Numbered from the stretch's first letter, positions 18,190 to 28,037 are shown. The stretch is DNA of 64,000 bases from Rhodocyclales bacterium (GCA_016235165.1 JACRLX010000007.1:186001-250000), one strand, 5' to 3'. Numbers and translations: made by a program. The notes: a model not told the origin generated them from the letters alone.

Positions 18190-19236
18190 ATGAGCCGCAA
18201 GAACCAGCCCGCCTGGACTCCGCCTGCGGAGCACCTGGCGCTGCTGCCGCCCTTCAGCGGCAATCAGTTCAACGGCTGGGGTGAAGCCGAGCCGCGCCGA
18301 CCGCGCCAGATCTTCTGGCTGCGCAAATCCGAGGGCCATCCCTACGGCCGGCTGCTCGACGCCGTCAAGCAGCGCTTCGTTTCCGTGCCGGCCTATCGCG
18401 ATGTCTATGCCCTGGCCGACCGCGGCCCTGCCAGGCTGCCGCCCCCCGCAGAAAATCGCCGTGTTGCCAGCGCCGACTCCTGGACCCGCGCCGTCAAGGA
18501 CTTCGCGCTCAACCGCTCCGGCGCGCGGCCCGAGGGCTACCCCGGCGCCGAAGCCGAACTGGTCGGCATCACCGCGATCCGCCCGGAATGGGTGTACGAG
18601 GGCTTCGAGTGCACGCTGCCCAACCTGATCGTCATCGGCAATGCCATGGACCACGCACGCTTGTCGAAAGTGCCGGCTAGCGCCGATGACCCGGAAGGCC
18701 AGCTCGAAGTCTGCGACCAGTACAACCGCGGCGCCCGCGTGGTGAACTGGCTGGCGCACTGGATCCGCGCCCAGGGTTATGAAGCCAGGCCCCACGCCGG
18801 CCCCTGGGTCGGCTCGCTCAATCTGCTGCCGGCGGCGATTGCCTGCGGCTTCGGCGAACTGGGCAAGCACGGCTCGCTGATCAATCGCGAGTACGGTTCC
18901 AGCTTTCGGCTGGCCGCCGTCGAGACCGACCTGCCGTTGAACCACGATGCTCCCGATGCCTTCGGCGCCGACGACTTCTGCGCCGGCTGCCAGGTCTGCG
19001 CCAACGAATGCCCGCCCGACGCCATCAGCCGCGAGAAGCGGCTGGTGCGCGGCAACGTGAAATGGGCGGTGGATTTCGACCGCTGCATTCCCTATTTCAA
19101 CGAGACCTACGGCTGCGGCATCTGCCTTGCCGTCTGCCCCTGGAGCACGCCGGGGCGGGCGCCGAAGCTGGCGCAGCGCTTCGCCCGCCGCGCGCGCGAG
19201 CGTGCCGGCCGGCCAATTGCGGAGGCCGCCGCATGA
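18190..19236 (+). CDS. RdhA/QueG-like double [4Fe-4S] protein
   Basis: About 348 residues. The C-terminal part carries two ferredoxin-type motifs, CAGCQVCANECP and, after a spacer, a Cys followed by GCGICLAVCP. Upstream is a stretch resembling the reductive dehalogenase/QueG core (KHGSLINREYGSSFRLAAVETDLPL-like pattern). There is no Tat signal. ATG 18190 is preferred because the alternative ATG 18157 would put the hairpin inside the gene. Reductive dehalogenases and epoxyqueuosine reductase bind cobalamin, but I cannot confirm a corrinoid site. Position beside an oxidoreductase suggests electron transfer or a reductive step; the role is unknown. Confidence 0.65.
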   Translation: MSRKNQPAWTPPAEHLALLPPFSGNQFNGWGEAEPRRPRQIFWLRKSEGHPYGRLLDAVKQRFVSVPAYRDVYALADRGPARLPPPAENRRVASADSWTRAVKDFALNRSGARPEGYPGAEAELVGITAIRPEWVYEGFECTLPNLIVIGNAMDHARLSKVPASADDPEGQLEVCDQYNRGARVVNWLAHWIRAQGYEARPHAGPWVGSLNLLPAAIACGFGELGKHGSLINREYGSSFRLAAVETDLPLNHDAPDAFGADDFCAGCQVCANECPPDAISREKRLVRGNVKWAVDFDRCIPYFNETYGCGICLAVCPWSTPGRAPKLAQRFARRARERAGRPIAEAAA

Positions 19237-19322
19237 CGCTCTCGCACCGCATCTCGCTGCGCCTGTGCCACTGGTGGCGCACCACCACCGACGGCGCCCG
19301 AACGCCCTCCCCCCGCCGCTGA
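19233..19322 (+). CDS. Possible 29-residue small protein
   Basis: An ATG overlaps the preceding stop (ATGA) and the frame runs 29 codons (MTLSHRISLRLCHWWRTTTD and so on) to a TGA. Translational coupling is possible, but the peptide is basic, resembles nothing I know, and could be chance. Confidence 0.2.
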   Translation: MTLSHRISLRLCHWWRTTTDGARTPSPRR

Positions 19323-19391
19323 AGCGCGATCCCCGCGATCGCACGTGAGACGAAGACGCCCCCAGGGCGCCGCAGCACGGAGGAGCAGCAG

Positions 19392-22300
19392 ATGACGATC
19401 GCCAACGTAAGCCTCGAAGACAAGTACCGCGTCGAACGCGGCAGGGTATTCCTCACCGGCATGCAGGCCCTGGCCCGCCTGCCCATGCTGCAGCACGAAC
19501 TCGACAGCCGCGCCGGACTGCATACCGCCGGCTACATCTCCGGTTATCGCGGCTCGCCGCTGGGCGGCCTGGACACCGCGCTGCACGGCGCCGCGCCCTG
19601 GCTCAAGCAGCACGACATCACGTTTCAGCCCGGGCTGAACGAAGACATCGCCGCCACGGCGGTGTGGGGCACCCAGCAGTTGCACCTGTTTCCGCAACCC
19701 AGGTTCGACGGCATCTTTTCCATGTGGTACGGCAAGGGACCGGGGGTCGACCGCAGCGGCGACGTCTTCCGCCACGCCAACCATGCCGGCACCTCGAAAC
19801 ACGGCGGCGTGCTGCTGATCGCCGGCGACGATCCCTCGGCGCGTTCGTCCGCCGTGGCCCACCAGAGCGAGCACATCTTCTCGGCCTGCGGCATCCCGGT
19901 GCTGGCGCCATCCAACCTGCAGGAATACCTCGACTACGGCCTGCACGGCTGGGCCATGTCGCGCTATTCGGGCTGCTGGGTGGCGATGAAGCTGACCTCG
20001 GACACGGCGGAAAGCTCGGCCGTGGTCACGGTCGATCCCGAGCGCTACGAGTTCCGCATCCCCTCGGACTTCCAGTTGCCGCCCGACGGCGTGCACCTGC
20101 GCTGGCCCGATCCGCAACTGGCCCAGGAACTGCGCCTGCAGCAGTACAAGGTCTATGCCGCGATCGCCTACGCCCGCGCCAACGGCCTCAACCGCATGAT
20201 CTACGACAGCCCGCGCCCGCGGCTGGGCATCATCGCCTGCGGCAAGGCCTACATGGATGTGCGCCAGGCGCTCGACGACCTCTGCATCGACGAGAAATAC
20301 GCCGCCGAGATCGGCCTGCGCCTGTTCAAGGTCGGCATGCCCTGGCCGCTGGAGGCCGACTCGGTGCGCCATTTCGCCGAGGGCCTGGAAGAAATCCTCG
20401 TCGTCGAGGAAAAGCGCCAGATCATCGAATACCAGTTGAAGGAAATGCTCTACAACTGGCGCGAAGACGTGCGCCCGCGCGTCGTCGGCAAATACGACGA
20501 AACCGGCGAATGGCCGGTGCCCGAGCACCGCTGGCTGCTGCCGCCCACCGCCGAGCTGACCCCGGCCATCGTCGCCCGCGCCATCGCCGCGCGCATCAAT
20601 CGCTTCCATAGCTCGCCCCGCATCAGCGACTACATCGCCTTCCTCGACGCCAAGGCGCAGGCATTGGCCAAACCCAAGGTGACGCTGCTACGCACGCCCT
20701 GGTTCTGCCCCGGCTGCCCGCACAACCTGTCGACCAAGGTGCCCGAGGGCAGTTGCGCGCTCGGCGGCGTCGGCTGCCACCTGATGGCGGTGATGATGGG
20801 GCGCAACACCCTGACCATCTCGCACATGGGCGGCGAAGGTGCCACCTGGCTCGGCGTTGCCGGCCACAGCGGCACGCAGCACGTGTTCGCCAACATGGGC
20901 GACGGCACCTATTTCCATTCCGGTCTGCTCGCCATCCGCGCCGCCGTCGCGGCCAAGGTAAACATCACCTACAAGCTGCTGTTCAACGACGCCGTGGCCA
21001 TGACCGGCGGCCAGCCGGTCGACGGCACGCTGACCGTGCCGCAACTGACGCGCCAGCTTGCCGCCGAAGATGTCGCGCGCATCATCGTGATGAGCGACGA
21101 GCCGGAGAAGTACCGGGGCGTGACCGACTTCGCCCCCGGCGTCGACATCCGCCACCGCGAGCGCCTGGACGAAACCCAGCGCGAGCTGCGCGACACGCCC
21201 GGCGTCACGGCGCTGATCTACGACCAGACCTGTGCCGCCGAAAAGCGTCGCCGCCGCAAGCGCGGCGCCTTCCCCGACCCCGAGCAGCGCGTTTTCATCC
21301 ACCAGGAAGTCTGCGAAGGCTGCGGCGACTGCGCCGCCAAATCCAACTGCCTCGCCGTGGTGCCGGTGGATACCGAGTTTGGCCGCAAGCGCGCGATCGA
21401 CCAGTTCGCCTGCAACAAGGATTTCTCCTGCCTCGACGGCTTCTGCCCGAGCATGGTCACGGTGCATGGCGGCAGCGTGCGCCGCGGCAAGGCGCTGGCC
21501 ACCGGCGGGGAGGATGCCGCCGTCCTGCCGGCGCCAGCGCTCTGCGTCTCTGCGAGAACTCCCGCCAGCCTTGCCGATCCCTACGGCATCCTCATCGCCG
21601 GTGTCGGCGGCACCGGCGTGGTCACCATCGGCGCCCTGCTCGGCATGGCCGCCCACCTCGAAGGCAAGGGTGTCACCGTGCTCGACATGACCGGCCTGGC
21701 ACAGAAGGGCGGCGCCGTGATGTCGCACGTGCGCATCGCAGCGCGCCAGGAGCAGCTGCACTCGGCGCGCATCGCCACCGGCGAAGCCAGGCTGCTGCTG
21801 GGCTGCGACATCGTCGTCGCCGTCAGCGAGGATGCGCTGTCCAAGACCGCGCCGGGCTACACCCAGGCCATCATCAACACCGGGCGCAGCATCACCGGCG
21901 AATTCCTGCGCAACCCGGATCGCGATTTCCCCGAAGGGGCGATGGAGCAGGTGGTGGCCGACACCGTGGGCCGCGAGGCCACGCAGTTCATCGCCGCCAC
22001 GCGCCTGGCGACGCGGCTGATGGGCCACAGCATCGCCACCAACATTTTTCTGCTCGGCCACGCCTTCCAGCGCGGCCTGGTGCCGCTGTCGGCCGAGGCC
22101 ATCCAGCGCGCCATCGAGCTCAACGGCGCCGCCGTCGAGGACAACCTGCGCGCCTTCCGCTGGGGCCGCCGCGCGGCGCACGACCCGGCCGCCATCGCCG
22201 CCCTGCTCGGCAACGAAACCAGCGCCACCGAACCCCTCGCCACGACGCTGGAAGAAATCATTGCGCGCCGCCGCGCCCAGCTCGTCGCCTACCAGGACGA

Positions 22301-22898
22301 AGCCTATGCGCGGCGCTATCTCGCCCTGGTGGATCGTGTGCGCGCCGCCGAACGCAAGCTGGGCGACGGTGAGCCGCTAACTGCAGCCGTCGCCCGTAAC
22401 TATCACAAGCTGCTGGCCTACAAGGACGAATTCGAGGTTGCGCGCCTGTTCGCCGAGCCCGGCTTCGGCAAGGCGCTGGCCGCCAGCTTCGAGGGCGACT
22501 ACCGGCTCAACTTCCACATCACCCTGCCCTGGCAGCGCGGCGCCACGCCCGGCGCGGAGCCGAAGAAGATCCGCTTCGGCCCCTGGCTGCTGCCGGCGAT
22601 GAAGCTGCTGGCCCGGCTGAAGTTCCTGCGCGGCACCGCGCTCAACCCCTTTGGCCGCATTCCGGAGCGCGTGAAGGAGCGCGAACTGATTGCCGAGTAC
22701 GAGGCCACGGTCGGGCACATCCTCGACCGCCTCGACGCCGTCAATCGCGACACCGCAATCGCCCTGGCGCGCTGGCCAGAAGGCGTGCGCGGCTACGGGC
22801 CGGTCAAGGAAAAATCGGTCGCGGCGGCAACGGCGAAACGCGGGGAGTTGCAGGCGGCGTTCGACGGGGCGGAGGTCGATGCCAGGGTCGCGGCTTGA
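19392..22898 (+). CDS. Indolepyruvate:ferredoxin oxidoreductase family protein (fused, TPP-dependent)
   Basis: A 1168-residue fused 2-oxoacid:ferredoxin oxidoreductase of the proteobacterial IOR type. The order is pyrimidine-binding domain (residues 1-400), TPP-binding domain with CPGCPHN and the NMGDGTYFHSG thiamine motif (about 440-600), a Cys-rich segment (CEGCGDC at about 640), the gamma-like domain with GVGGTGVVTIG (about 735), and a C-terminal extension. The enzyme oxidatively decarboxylates aryl pyruvates to aryl-acetyl-CoA with ferredoxin reduction. In this operon it would convert indolepyruvate from tryptophan to indoleacetyl-CoA. AGGAG precedes the ATG. Confidence 0.85.
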   Translation: MTIANVSLEDKYRVERGRVFLTGMQALARLPMLQHELDSRAGLHTAGYISGYRGSPLGGLDTALHGAAPWLKQHDITFQPGLNEDIAATAVWGTQQLHLFPQPRFDGIFSMWYGKGPGVDRSGDVFRHANHAGTSKHGGVLLIAGDDPSARSSAVAHQSEHIFSACGIPVLAPSNLQEYLDYGLHGWAMSRYSGCWVAMKLTSDTAESSAVVTVDPERYEFRIPSDFQLPPDGVHLRWPDPQLAQELRLQQYKVYAAIAYARANGLNRMIYDSPRPRLGIIACGKAYMDVRQALDDLCIDEKYAAEIGLRLFKVGMPWPLEADSVRHFAEGLEEILVVEEKRQIIEYQLKEMLYNWREDVRPRVVGKYDETGEWPVPEHRWLLPPTAELTPAIVARAIAARINRFHSSPRISDYIAFLDAKAQALAKPKVTLLRTPWFCPGCPHNLSTKVPEGSCALGGVGCHLMAVMMGRNTLTISHMGGEGATWLGVAGHSGTQHVFANMGDGTYFHSGLLAIRAAVAAKVNITYKLLFNDAVAMTGGQPVDGTLTVPQLTRQLAAEDVARIIVMSDEPEKYRGVTDFAPGVDIRHRERLDETQRELRDTPGVTALIYDQTCAAEKRRRRKRGAFPDPEQRVFIHQEVCEGCGDCAAKSNCLAVVPVDTEFGRKRAIDQFACNKDFSCLDGFCPSMVTVHGGSVRRGKALATGGEDAAVLPAPALCVSARTPASLADPYGILIAGVGGTGVVTIGALLGMAAHLEGKGVTVLDMTGLAQKGGAVMSHVRIAARQEQLHSARIATGEARLLLGCDIVVAVSEDALSKTAPGYTQAIINTGRSITGEFLRNPDRDFPEGAMEQVVADTVGREATQFIAATRLATRLMGHSIATNIFLLGHAFQRGLVPLSAEAIQRAIELNGAAVEDNLRAFRWGRRAAHDPAAIAALLGNETSATEPLATTLEEIIARRRAQLVAYQDEAYARRYLALVDRVRAAERKLGDGEPLTAAVARNYHKLLAYKDEFEVARLFAEPGFGKALAASFEGDYRLNFHITLPWQRGATPGAEPKKIRFGPWLLPAMKLLARLKFLRGTALNPFGRIPERVKERELIAEYEATVGHILDRLDAVNRDTAIALARWPEGVRGYGPVKEKSVAAATAKRGELQAAFDGAEVDARVAA

Positions 22899-22993
22899 GA
22901 TGAAAAGCGGCGGACGTCTTTTCGGCCGCAGCGGCCGTGGGAGTGCACGAGTCGATAGGTCAAGCGTAAGGCGGACTGTAAACCTCGGAAAAC

Positions 22994-23243
22994 TCAAGCC
23001 ACCTTGAGGACCAGCCGCTTGCCGCAGGCCTTGACGTATTTGCGCAGCGTTGCCACCGAAGGCGAATGCTTACCCGTGGCCAGCGAGCGCTCCAGGCGGG
23101 CCACGGCGGGCGGTTGCGTGCCCATGCGCTCCGCCAGCCATGAGATCGACTAGCTGAATGAAGTGATCCACATTGCGCTGAAACCAATGGTCATCGCCAA
23201 GCTGCTCCTGAAACCAGGACTCGCTCCTTGTTACCGCCGTCAT
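22994..23243 (-). pseudogene. Frameshifted XRE-type helix-turn-helix (antitoxin-like) remnant
   Basis: On the minus strand an ATG at 23241-23243 opens a frame reading SESWFQEQLGDDHWFQ. A second frame downstream (22994-23149) encodes WLAERMGTQPPAVARLERSL and ends RLVLKVA with a stop at 22994-22996. The second part is a clear HTH_3 domain of the HigA antitoxin type. The two parts are in different frames and a TAG lies at 23150-23152, so the gene is broken. No partner toxin is seen. Confidence 0.6.
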
Positions 23244-23736
23244 CGTGATAGGGTTCTGTGACTAGGGATTCCTGATCGTCTGCAATGCCTCTGAAACGCT
23301 TGTAGCGCGCCCACAATTCCGCAGGCGAGGGAAACGCATCCAGCCCGAATTCGGTTTCCGTGTCTTCGCCTTCGACAGCCGTCTTGTTATGGCAGGCAAA
23401 GCCGTCGCCGTTGGAACTGAAGGCACAGGGCACATCCAGGATGTCGGCATAGCCCAGGGCCTGCTGCAAGCCATGGCTGATGGTGTAGTTGTTTTCCTTG
23501 GCTTCGACCACCGCTACCGGCACGCCCTTTTCCTTCTGGAGCACGTAGTCGGCGAATTTCTTCTTTTTCTTGTTGCGAGAGGATAGATTGCCGCGAACGA
23601 CGACCGGGCCGGGCGTCAAGGTCACCTCACGACGAATCTGCATCATTTCGTCCCAACCTGCCCGGACGATGGCCGGCGTGATGAACTTTGCCTTGATGTC
23701 AGACTCGCTGAGTTCCTTCTTCTCGTTGCTATCCAT
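23191..23736 (-). pseudogene. hsdR: Truncated type I restriction endonuclease HsdR (N-terminal nuclease domain)
   Basis: The 181-residue frame from ATG 23734-23736 has the HsdR N-terminal restriction domain: ADYVL, then VAVVEAKENN (the D...ExK nuclease core), then GLQQALGYADILDVPCAFSS. Intact HsdR proteins have 800-1100 residues with helicase motors; here the frame ends soon after the nuclease domain (EPYHDDGGNKE) and overlaps the XRE remnant. No hsdM or hsdS is nearby. Base composition is less GC-rich than the neighbours. This is a decayed, probably acquired R-M locus. Confidence 0.72.
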
Positions 23737-24002
23737 CAGGTGAATCCAAAGTTGGATGGAGCATGGCTTGTTTGCGCCATCGGTGCACTGAGGGGCGTCG
23801 AAGTCTATCCGGTTTCTGCGATGCCAGCTTAGCGGCATATTGCGCCCATTCGGCAAACCAGGTCGGTAAGTCGGCTCAGGCCGACGACCGGCCCTTCCCA
23901 TAGTTCTACCCGCTGAAAGCTTTCACAAATCGCCGTCCCACCAGCGCCGACTTTCACGGGATCAGGAAGTACCGCCCCGGCCTGTGCCGGCCGCACCGCC
24001 CT
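23737..24002. other. Gene-free spacer with one AGCGCCGACT motif
   Basis: No supported gene is present upstream of the hsdR remnant. The only recognisable element is CCAGCGCCGACTTT at 23941-23954, identical in core to the copy at 146-160. Confidence 0.4.
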
Positions 24003-25661
24003 TCAAGCCGTCTTAAATTCGCGTCGCCCGCAGAGCGCTTCGATCTGTTCGAGCAGCACCCGGTTCTCGTCCCGCTCGGCCATCTCGCATTGTTCTTCGA
24101 GCACCGAGGCCAGCAGGGCGTCGGTGGTCAGGGGGTTGGCCATCACCACGCGGAACACGGTGATCCGGCTGCCGCGGTAGCGGCCCGGCGCAAGCCGCGT
24201 GCGGGAAACGAAGGTGCGGCCGGTTTCGCGCTGCCGCTTCTGCATGGTCTCGGTGACCTTGTCGAGGATTTCGTTGATGCGCGCGGCCTGCTCTGCCGGG
24301 GCGGCGGCGAGTTGCGCCTGCACCCAGGCCGGGTTGTAGCGGTAGGTGAAGATGTTGAGTTCGGGTTCGGTAATCAGCTCGAAGTCGGGATGGGCCTCGA
24401 TCTGGCGCGCAAAGCGGCAGGCGCGTTCGATGCCGTGGTCGATCAGCATTTCATAGCCCTTGCGGCCGATGATGGAAAGGCCGGCATGGACCAGCATCGC
24501 CATGCCCGGTCGCGAGCCTTCCAGCGTGTGGCTGCCGAGGTCGCGCGAGCCTTCGCGCAGGATGTAGGCAGCGTGATGCTCGATCGCGGCCAGCGCGGTG
24601 GGGTCCTTGAACAGCACCATGCCGGCGCCCATGGGCACGTAGAGCTGCTTGTGTGCGTCGACGGTGACCGAGTCGGCGCGCTCGATGCCCTTGAGCAGCG
24701 ACCGATAGGTGCCGGACAGCAGGGTCGCCCCGCCCCAGGCGGCATCGACGTGATAGTGGCAGCCCAGCTCTTGCGCCAGGTCGGCGAGTTCGTCGAGCGG
24801 ATCGATGTTGCCGGTTTCCGTGGTACCGGCGATGCCCACCAGGCTCAGCGGGCGGATGCCTTCGGCATTGAGCCTGGCGCAGTGCCGGCGCAGGCTTTTC
24901 ATGTCGACGCGATTGTCGTCGTCGGTATCCACCGCGATCAGGTTTTCGCGGCCGATGCCCAGCACGTCGGCGGCCTTGCCCAACGAATAATGCCCGCGGC
25001 GCGAGACGAGGACGGCGAGCCCCTTGCAGTCGAGGTGTTGCAGGGCCTTGAACATGCCTTCCTGGGCGATGCCGCGGAAGCTTCCCGCCGGGCCGCAGAG
25101 CCGGTTGCGCGCGGCCCACAGCGCCGTGATGTTGGCGATGGTGCCGCCGGAACAGAAGGCACCAAGCGCGTGGCGGCTGTCCTGCATCCATTGCGCATAG
25201 AAGGCGTCGTCGCCGCCGTAGATCAGGCGGTGCAGCATGCCCAGCACTTGCCGCTCCATGGGCGTGAAGGCGCGCGAGGTTTCGACCTTGACCAGGTTCT
25301 GGTTCAGGGCGGTGAGGATGCGCGAGAGCGGCAGCATGAAATACGGCAGGGCGGACGTCATGTGGCCGATGAAACCCGGTGAGGCGGTATGCACCGACTG
25401 GGAGACGACCTTCTCCTTGAGGAAATCGGTATAGGCCGAAACGAAAGTGGGCTCTTCGGGTATGCGCGACTGGGAAAAGTCGTCCTCGATCTCGGCCAGG
25501 TCGCGCTCCAGGGCGACGATGTGTTCCTGGAGAAAGCCCGCCAGATTGTCGGAGATGGCCTGATCGATCCGCCCCAGGGTGGAATCGGGCGATTCGGGCA
25601 CGGTAAAGATCCGGTGCAGGTTTTCCAGGCTGACCTGGGCGCGTTCTCTGGATCGTGGCAT
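24003..25661 (-). CDS. panP: PLP-dependent aspartate 1-decarboxylase, PanP type
   Basis: A 552-residue group II PLP decarboxylase. The N-terminal half has the PanP-like segment FIGHMTSALPYFM and ETSRAFTPMERQVLGMLHRL; the PLP Lys is in VTVDAHKQLYVPMGAG, with HVDAAWGG upstream holding the cofactor. PanP replaces PanD for beta-alanine (pantothenate) synthesis in several proteobacteria; glutamate decarboxylase relatives are the alternative. The gene stands alone. Confidence 0.78.
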   Translation of the reverse strand: MPRSRERAQVSLENLHRIFTVPESPDSTLGRIDQAISDNLAGFLQEHIVALERDLAEIEDDFSQSRIPEEPTFVSAYTDFLKEKVVSQSVHTASPGFIGHMTSALPYFMLPLSRILTALNQNLVKVETSRAFTPMERQVLGMLHRLIYGGDDAFYAQWMQDSRHALGAFCSGGTIANITALWAARNRLCGPAGSFRGIAQEGMFKALQHLDCKGLAVLVSRRGHYSLGKAADVLGIGRENLIAVDTDDDNRVDMKSLRRHCARLNAEGIRPLSLVGIAGTTETGNIDPLDELADLAQELGCHYHVDAAWGGATLLSGTYRSLLKGIERADSVTVDAHKQLYVPMGAGMVLFKDPTALAAIEHHAAYILREGSRDLGSHTLEGSRPGMAMLVHAGLSIIGRKGYEMLIDHGIERACRFARQIEAHPDFELITEPELNIFTYRYNPAWVQAQLAAAPAEQAARINEILDKVTETMQKRQRETGRTFVSRTRLAPGRYRGSRITVFRVVMANPLTTDALLASVLEEQCEMAERDENRVLLEQIEALCGRREFKTA

Positions 25662-25882
25662 GGAGGAGCAGTCGAGCTAGTGTTCGAGGGAAGGATGATA
25701 AATCGGCCGGCCCCATCCAGGGACGCAGGCATTTGGCTTGGGGCGGGAATTTCGGCGGCGGGCAAGCGTCGTTTTCGGCGCGGAAACGTGTCACAGAAGC
25801 CGCCGGAACGCCCTCCGCTCAGGCGTACTGCGGCCAGTCCTTGCGGATTTCCGCCACGCAGGCCTCGATGCAGGCCGCCCGC

Positions 25883-26389
25883 TCAGGGATTGCCCAGGTA
25901 GTCGGCCTTGCCGATCTCGACGCCGTTGTGGCGCAGGATGTTGTAGGCGGTGACCAGATGGAAATAGAAATTCGGCAGGGCGAAACCAAAGAGGTAGTCA
26001 CGGCCGTTGAAGGACCAGTCCTTGCCGCCGACGCGCAGCGCGATCGGCCGTTCCTCCGCGCCGACAAACTGTTCCGGCGTAAAGGACTCGACGAAGGCTA
26101 TGGTCGTGGCGATGCGCGCGCGAAGTTCGTCGAAACTCTGCTCCGTATCCTCGTAGCGCGGCACCTCGGCGCCGGCCAGCCGCGCCGCGGCCCCCTTGGC
26201 GTGGTCGGTGGCTATCTGCACCTGCTTGATCATGGGCAGCATGTCGGGGAACAAGCGGGCACCCAGCAGCACCTCGGGAGCAATCTTTTTCGCCGCAGCG
26301 TGGGCCTGCGCCTTGGCAAGTATCGCGTCGAGCTTGCGCAACATGTGCGCCAGGCGCGGCGCGCTGGCTTCGTGCATGGAAAGGCTCAT
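25883..26389 (-). CDS. DUF1993 family protein
   Basis: A 168-residue helical protein of the DUF1993 type (DinB-like four-helix fold). Recognisable segments are LGARLFPDMLPMIKQVQIATDHAKG and the C-terminal NFYFHLVTAYNILRHNG. The start at 26387-26389 removes an unrelated upstream extension. It is divergent from selO with about 130 bases between them. The function of the family is unknown. Confidence 0.7.
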   Translation of the reverse strand: MSLSMHEASAPRLAHMLRKLDAILAKAQAHAAAKKIAPEVLLGARLFPDMLPMIKQVQIATDHAKGAAARLAGAEVPRYEDTEQSFDELRARIATTIAFVESFTPEQFVGAEERPIALRVGGKDWSFNGRDYLFGFALPNFYFHLVTAYNILRHNGVEIGKADYLGNP

Positions 26390-26522
26390 GTCAGTCTCCG
26401 GCAAAGGCTTGATTCTGCCATCGCGAGCCGCATCTGTCGTTTGAGTCGAGGGCGACAAAACCCTTGCCCTGACGGGGCCTTCCCCGCTGTCAGCTCGATT
26501 AAGCTTGGCAATCTCCTTGCTC

Positions 26523-28037
26523 ATGACTTCTCCCGTGTCCGACGTTTCGTTCAAACTCGACAACAGCTTTGCCCGCGAGTTGCCCGGCTGTTATGTCGCC
26601 TGGTCGCCGGCGCCGGTGGCGGCGCCGCGCCTGCTCTACTTCAACCGTGAGTTGGCCGGGGAACTTGGGCTCGGGCTCGATGCGGCAGGCACGGACGAGC
26701 TGGCCGCGCTGTTCTCCGGCCAGGCCTTGCCGGAACACGTGGCGCCGATCGCCCAGGTCTATGCCGGCCACCAGTTCGGCAATTTCTCGCCACAGCTCGG
26801 CGACGGGCGCGCCCTGCTGATCGGCGAAGCCATCGACCGCCAGGGTCGGCGCCGCGACCTGGCCTTCAAGGGCTCGGGGCGCACGCCGTTTTCGCGCAAC
26901 GGCGACGGCAAGGCCGCCGTCGGCCCGATGCTGCGCGAAGTGCTGATCGGCGAGGCGATGCATGCGCTGGGGATACCGACCACGCGCGCGCTGGCGGTGG
27001 TCGCCACCGGCGAGCCGGTGTATCGCGAGCAGACCCTGCCCGGCGCCATCCTGACGCGCGTCGCCGCCAGCCACATCCGCGTCGGCACTTTCGAGTATTT
27101 TGCGGCGCGCGACGACCGCGAGCGCCTGAAGCAACTGGCCGACTACAGCATCGCGCGCCACGATGCCGAACTCGGCGACGGGCCGCAGCGCCATGCGCAA
27201 TGGCTGCACGCCGTGGCGCAGCGACAGTCGGCGCTGCTGGCACGGTGGATGAATGTCGGCTTCATCCATGGCGTGATGAACACCGACAACATGAGCATCG
27301 CCGGCGAGAGCATCGACTTCGGCCCCTGTGCCTTCATGGAGGCCTACCACCCCGGCACGGTGTTCAGCTCGATCGACCAGCACGGACGCTATGCCTACGC
27401 CAATCAGCCCGGCATCGCGCAGTGGAACCTGGCGCGCTTCGCCGAGGCCATCCTGCCCCTGCTGGCCGACGACGAGGACAGTGCAGTGGACATCGCCACC
27501 GGGATCCTCGCCGGATTCGGTGCAAGCTATCGTCACCACTGGCTGCAAGGCCTGCGCGCCAAGCTGGGATTGGCGGGGGAACCAGCTCAGTCCGGCGCCG
27601 ACGACCAACGCGACACGGCGCTGGCCGAGGACTGGCTCGCGCTGTTGCAGGCCGGCGGCGTCGATTACACCTTGGCCTGGCGACGCCTGGCCGACGCAGC
27701 GGAAGGCCGCCCGCAGCCGCTGCACGCGCTGTTCGCCGACGGCCCTGCCTTGCAGGCCTGGCTGGCGCGCTGGCAGCAGCGCTGCGCCATCGAACCGTCC
27801 CATGCGACCGCGCAGCGCGCACAGGCCATGCGAGCGGTGAATCCACTGATCATCCCGCGCAACCATCGCGTCGAGGAAGCGCTGGACGCCGCCTCGGCAC
27901 GCGGCGAGCTCGGCCCCTTCGAAGCCCTGCTCGACGCGCTGCGCCGCCCCTTCGACGACGATCCGCAACTCGCCCGCTACGCCGAGCCTGCCCCGACCGA
28001 ATACACTGCCGGCTACCGCAGCTTCTGCGGCACCTGA
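26523..28037 (+). CDS. selO: SelO/YdiU protein AMPylase
   Basis: About 504 residues of the SelO pseudokinase family (UPF0061), which transfers AMP to Ser/Thr/Tyr of target proteins. Visible landmarks are QVYAGHQFGNFSPQLGDGRA near the start, the Lys segment LAFKGSGRTPFSRNGDGKA, and GVMNTDNMSI plus IDFGPCAFMEAY for metal and nucleotide binding. Bacterial SelO lacks the C-terminal selenocysteine; this one ends YRSFCGT. ATG 26505 is an alternative start six codons upstream. Confidence 0.9.
   Translation: MTSPVSDVSFKLDNSFARELPGCYVAWSPAPVAAPRLLYFNRELAGELGLGLDAAGTDELAALFSGQALPEHVAPIAQVYAGHQFGNFSPQLGDGRALLIGEAIDRQGRRRDLAFKGSGRTPFSRNGDGKAAVGPMLREVLIGEAMHALGIPTTRALAVVATGEPVYREQTLPGAILTRVAASHIRVGTFEYFAARDDRERLKQLADYSIARHDAELGDGPQRHAQWLHAVAQRQSALLARWMNVGFIHGVMNTDNMSIAGESIDFGPCAFMEAYHPGTVFSSIDQHGRYAYANQPGIAQWNLARFAEAILPLLADDEDSAVDIATGILAGFGASYRHHWLQGLRAKLGLAGEPAQSGADDQRDTALAEDWLALLQAGGVDYTLAWRRLADAAEGRPQPLHALFADGPALQAWLARWQQRCAIEPSHATAQRAQAMRAVNPLIIPRNHRVEEALDAASARGELGPFEALLDALRRPFDDDPQLARYAEPAPTEYTAGYRSFCGT

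Noticed and set aside
23191-23736. An active type I restriction system
   Set aside because: Only the nuclease domain remains; no helicase motor, hsdM or hsdS is present.
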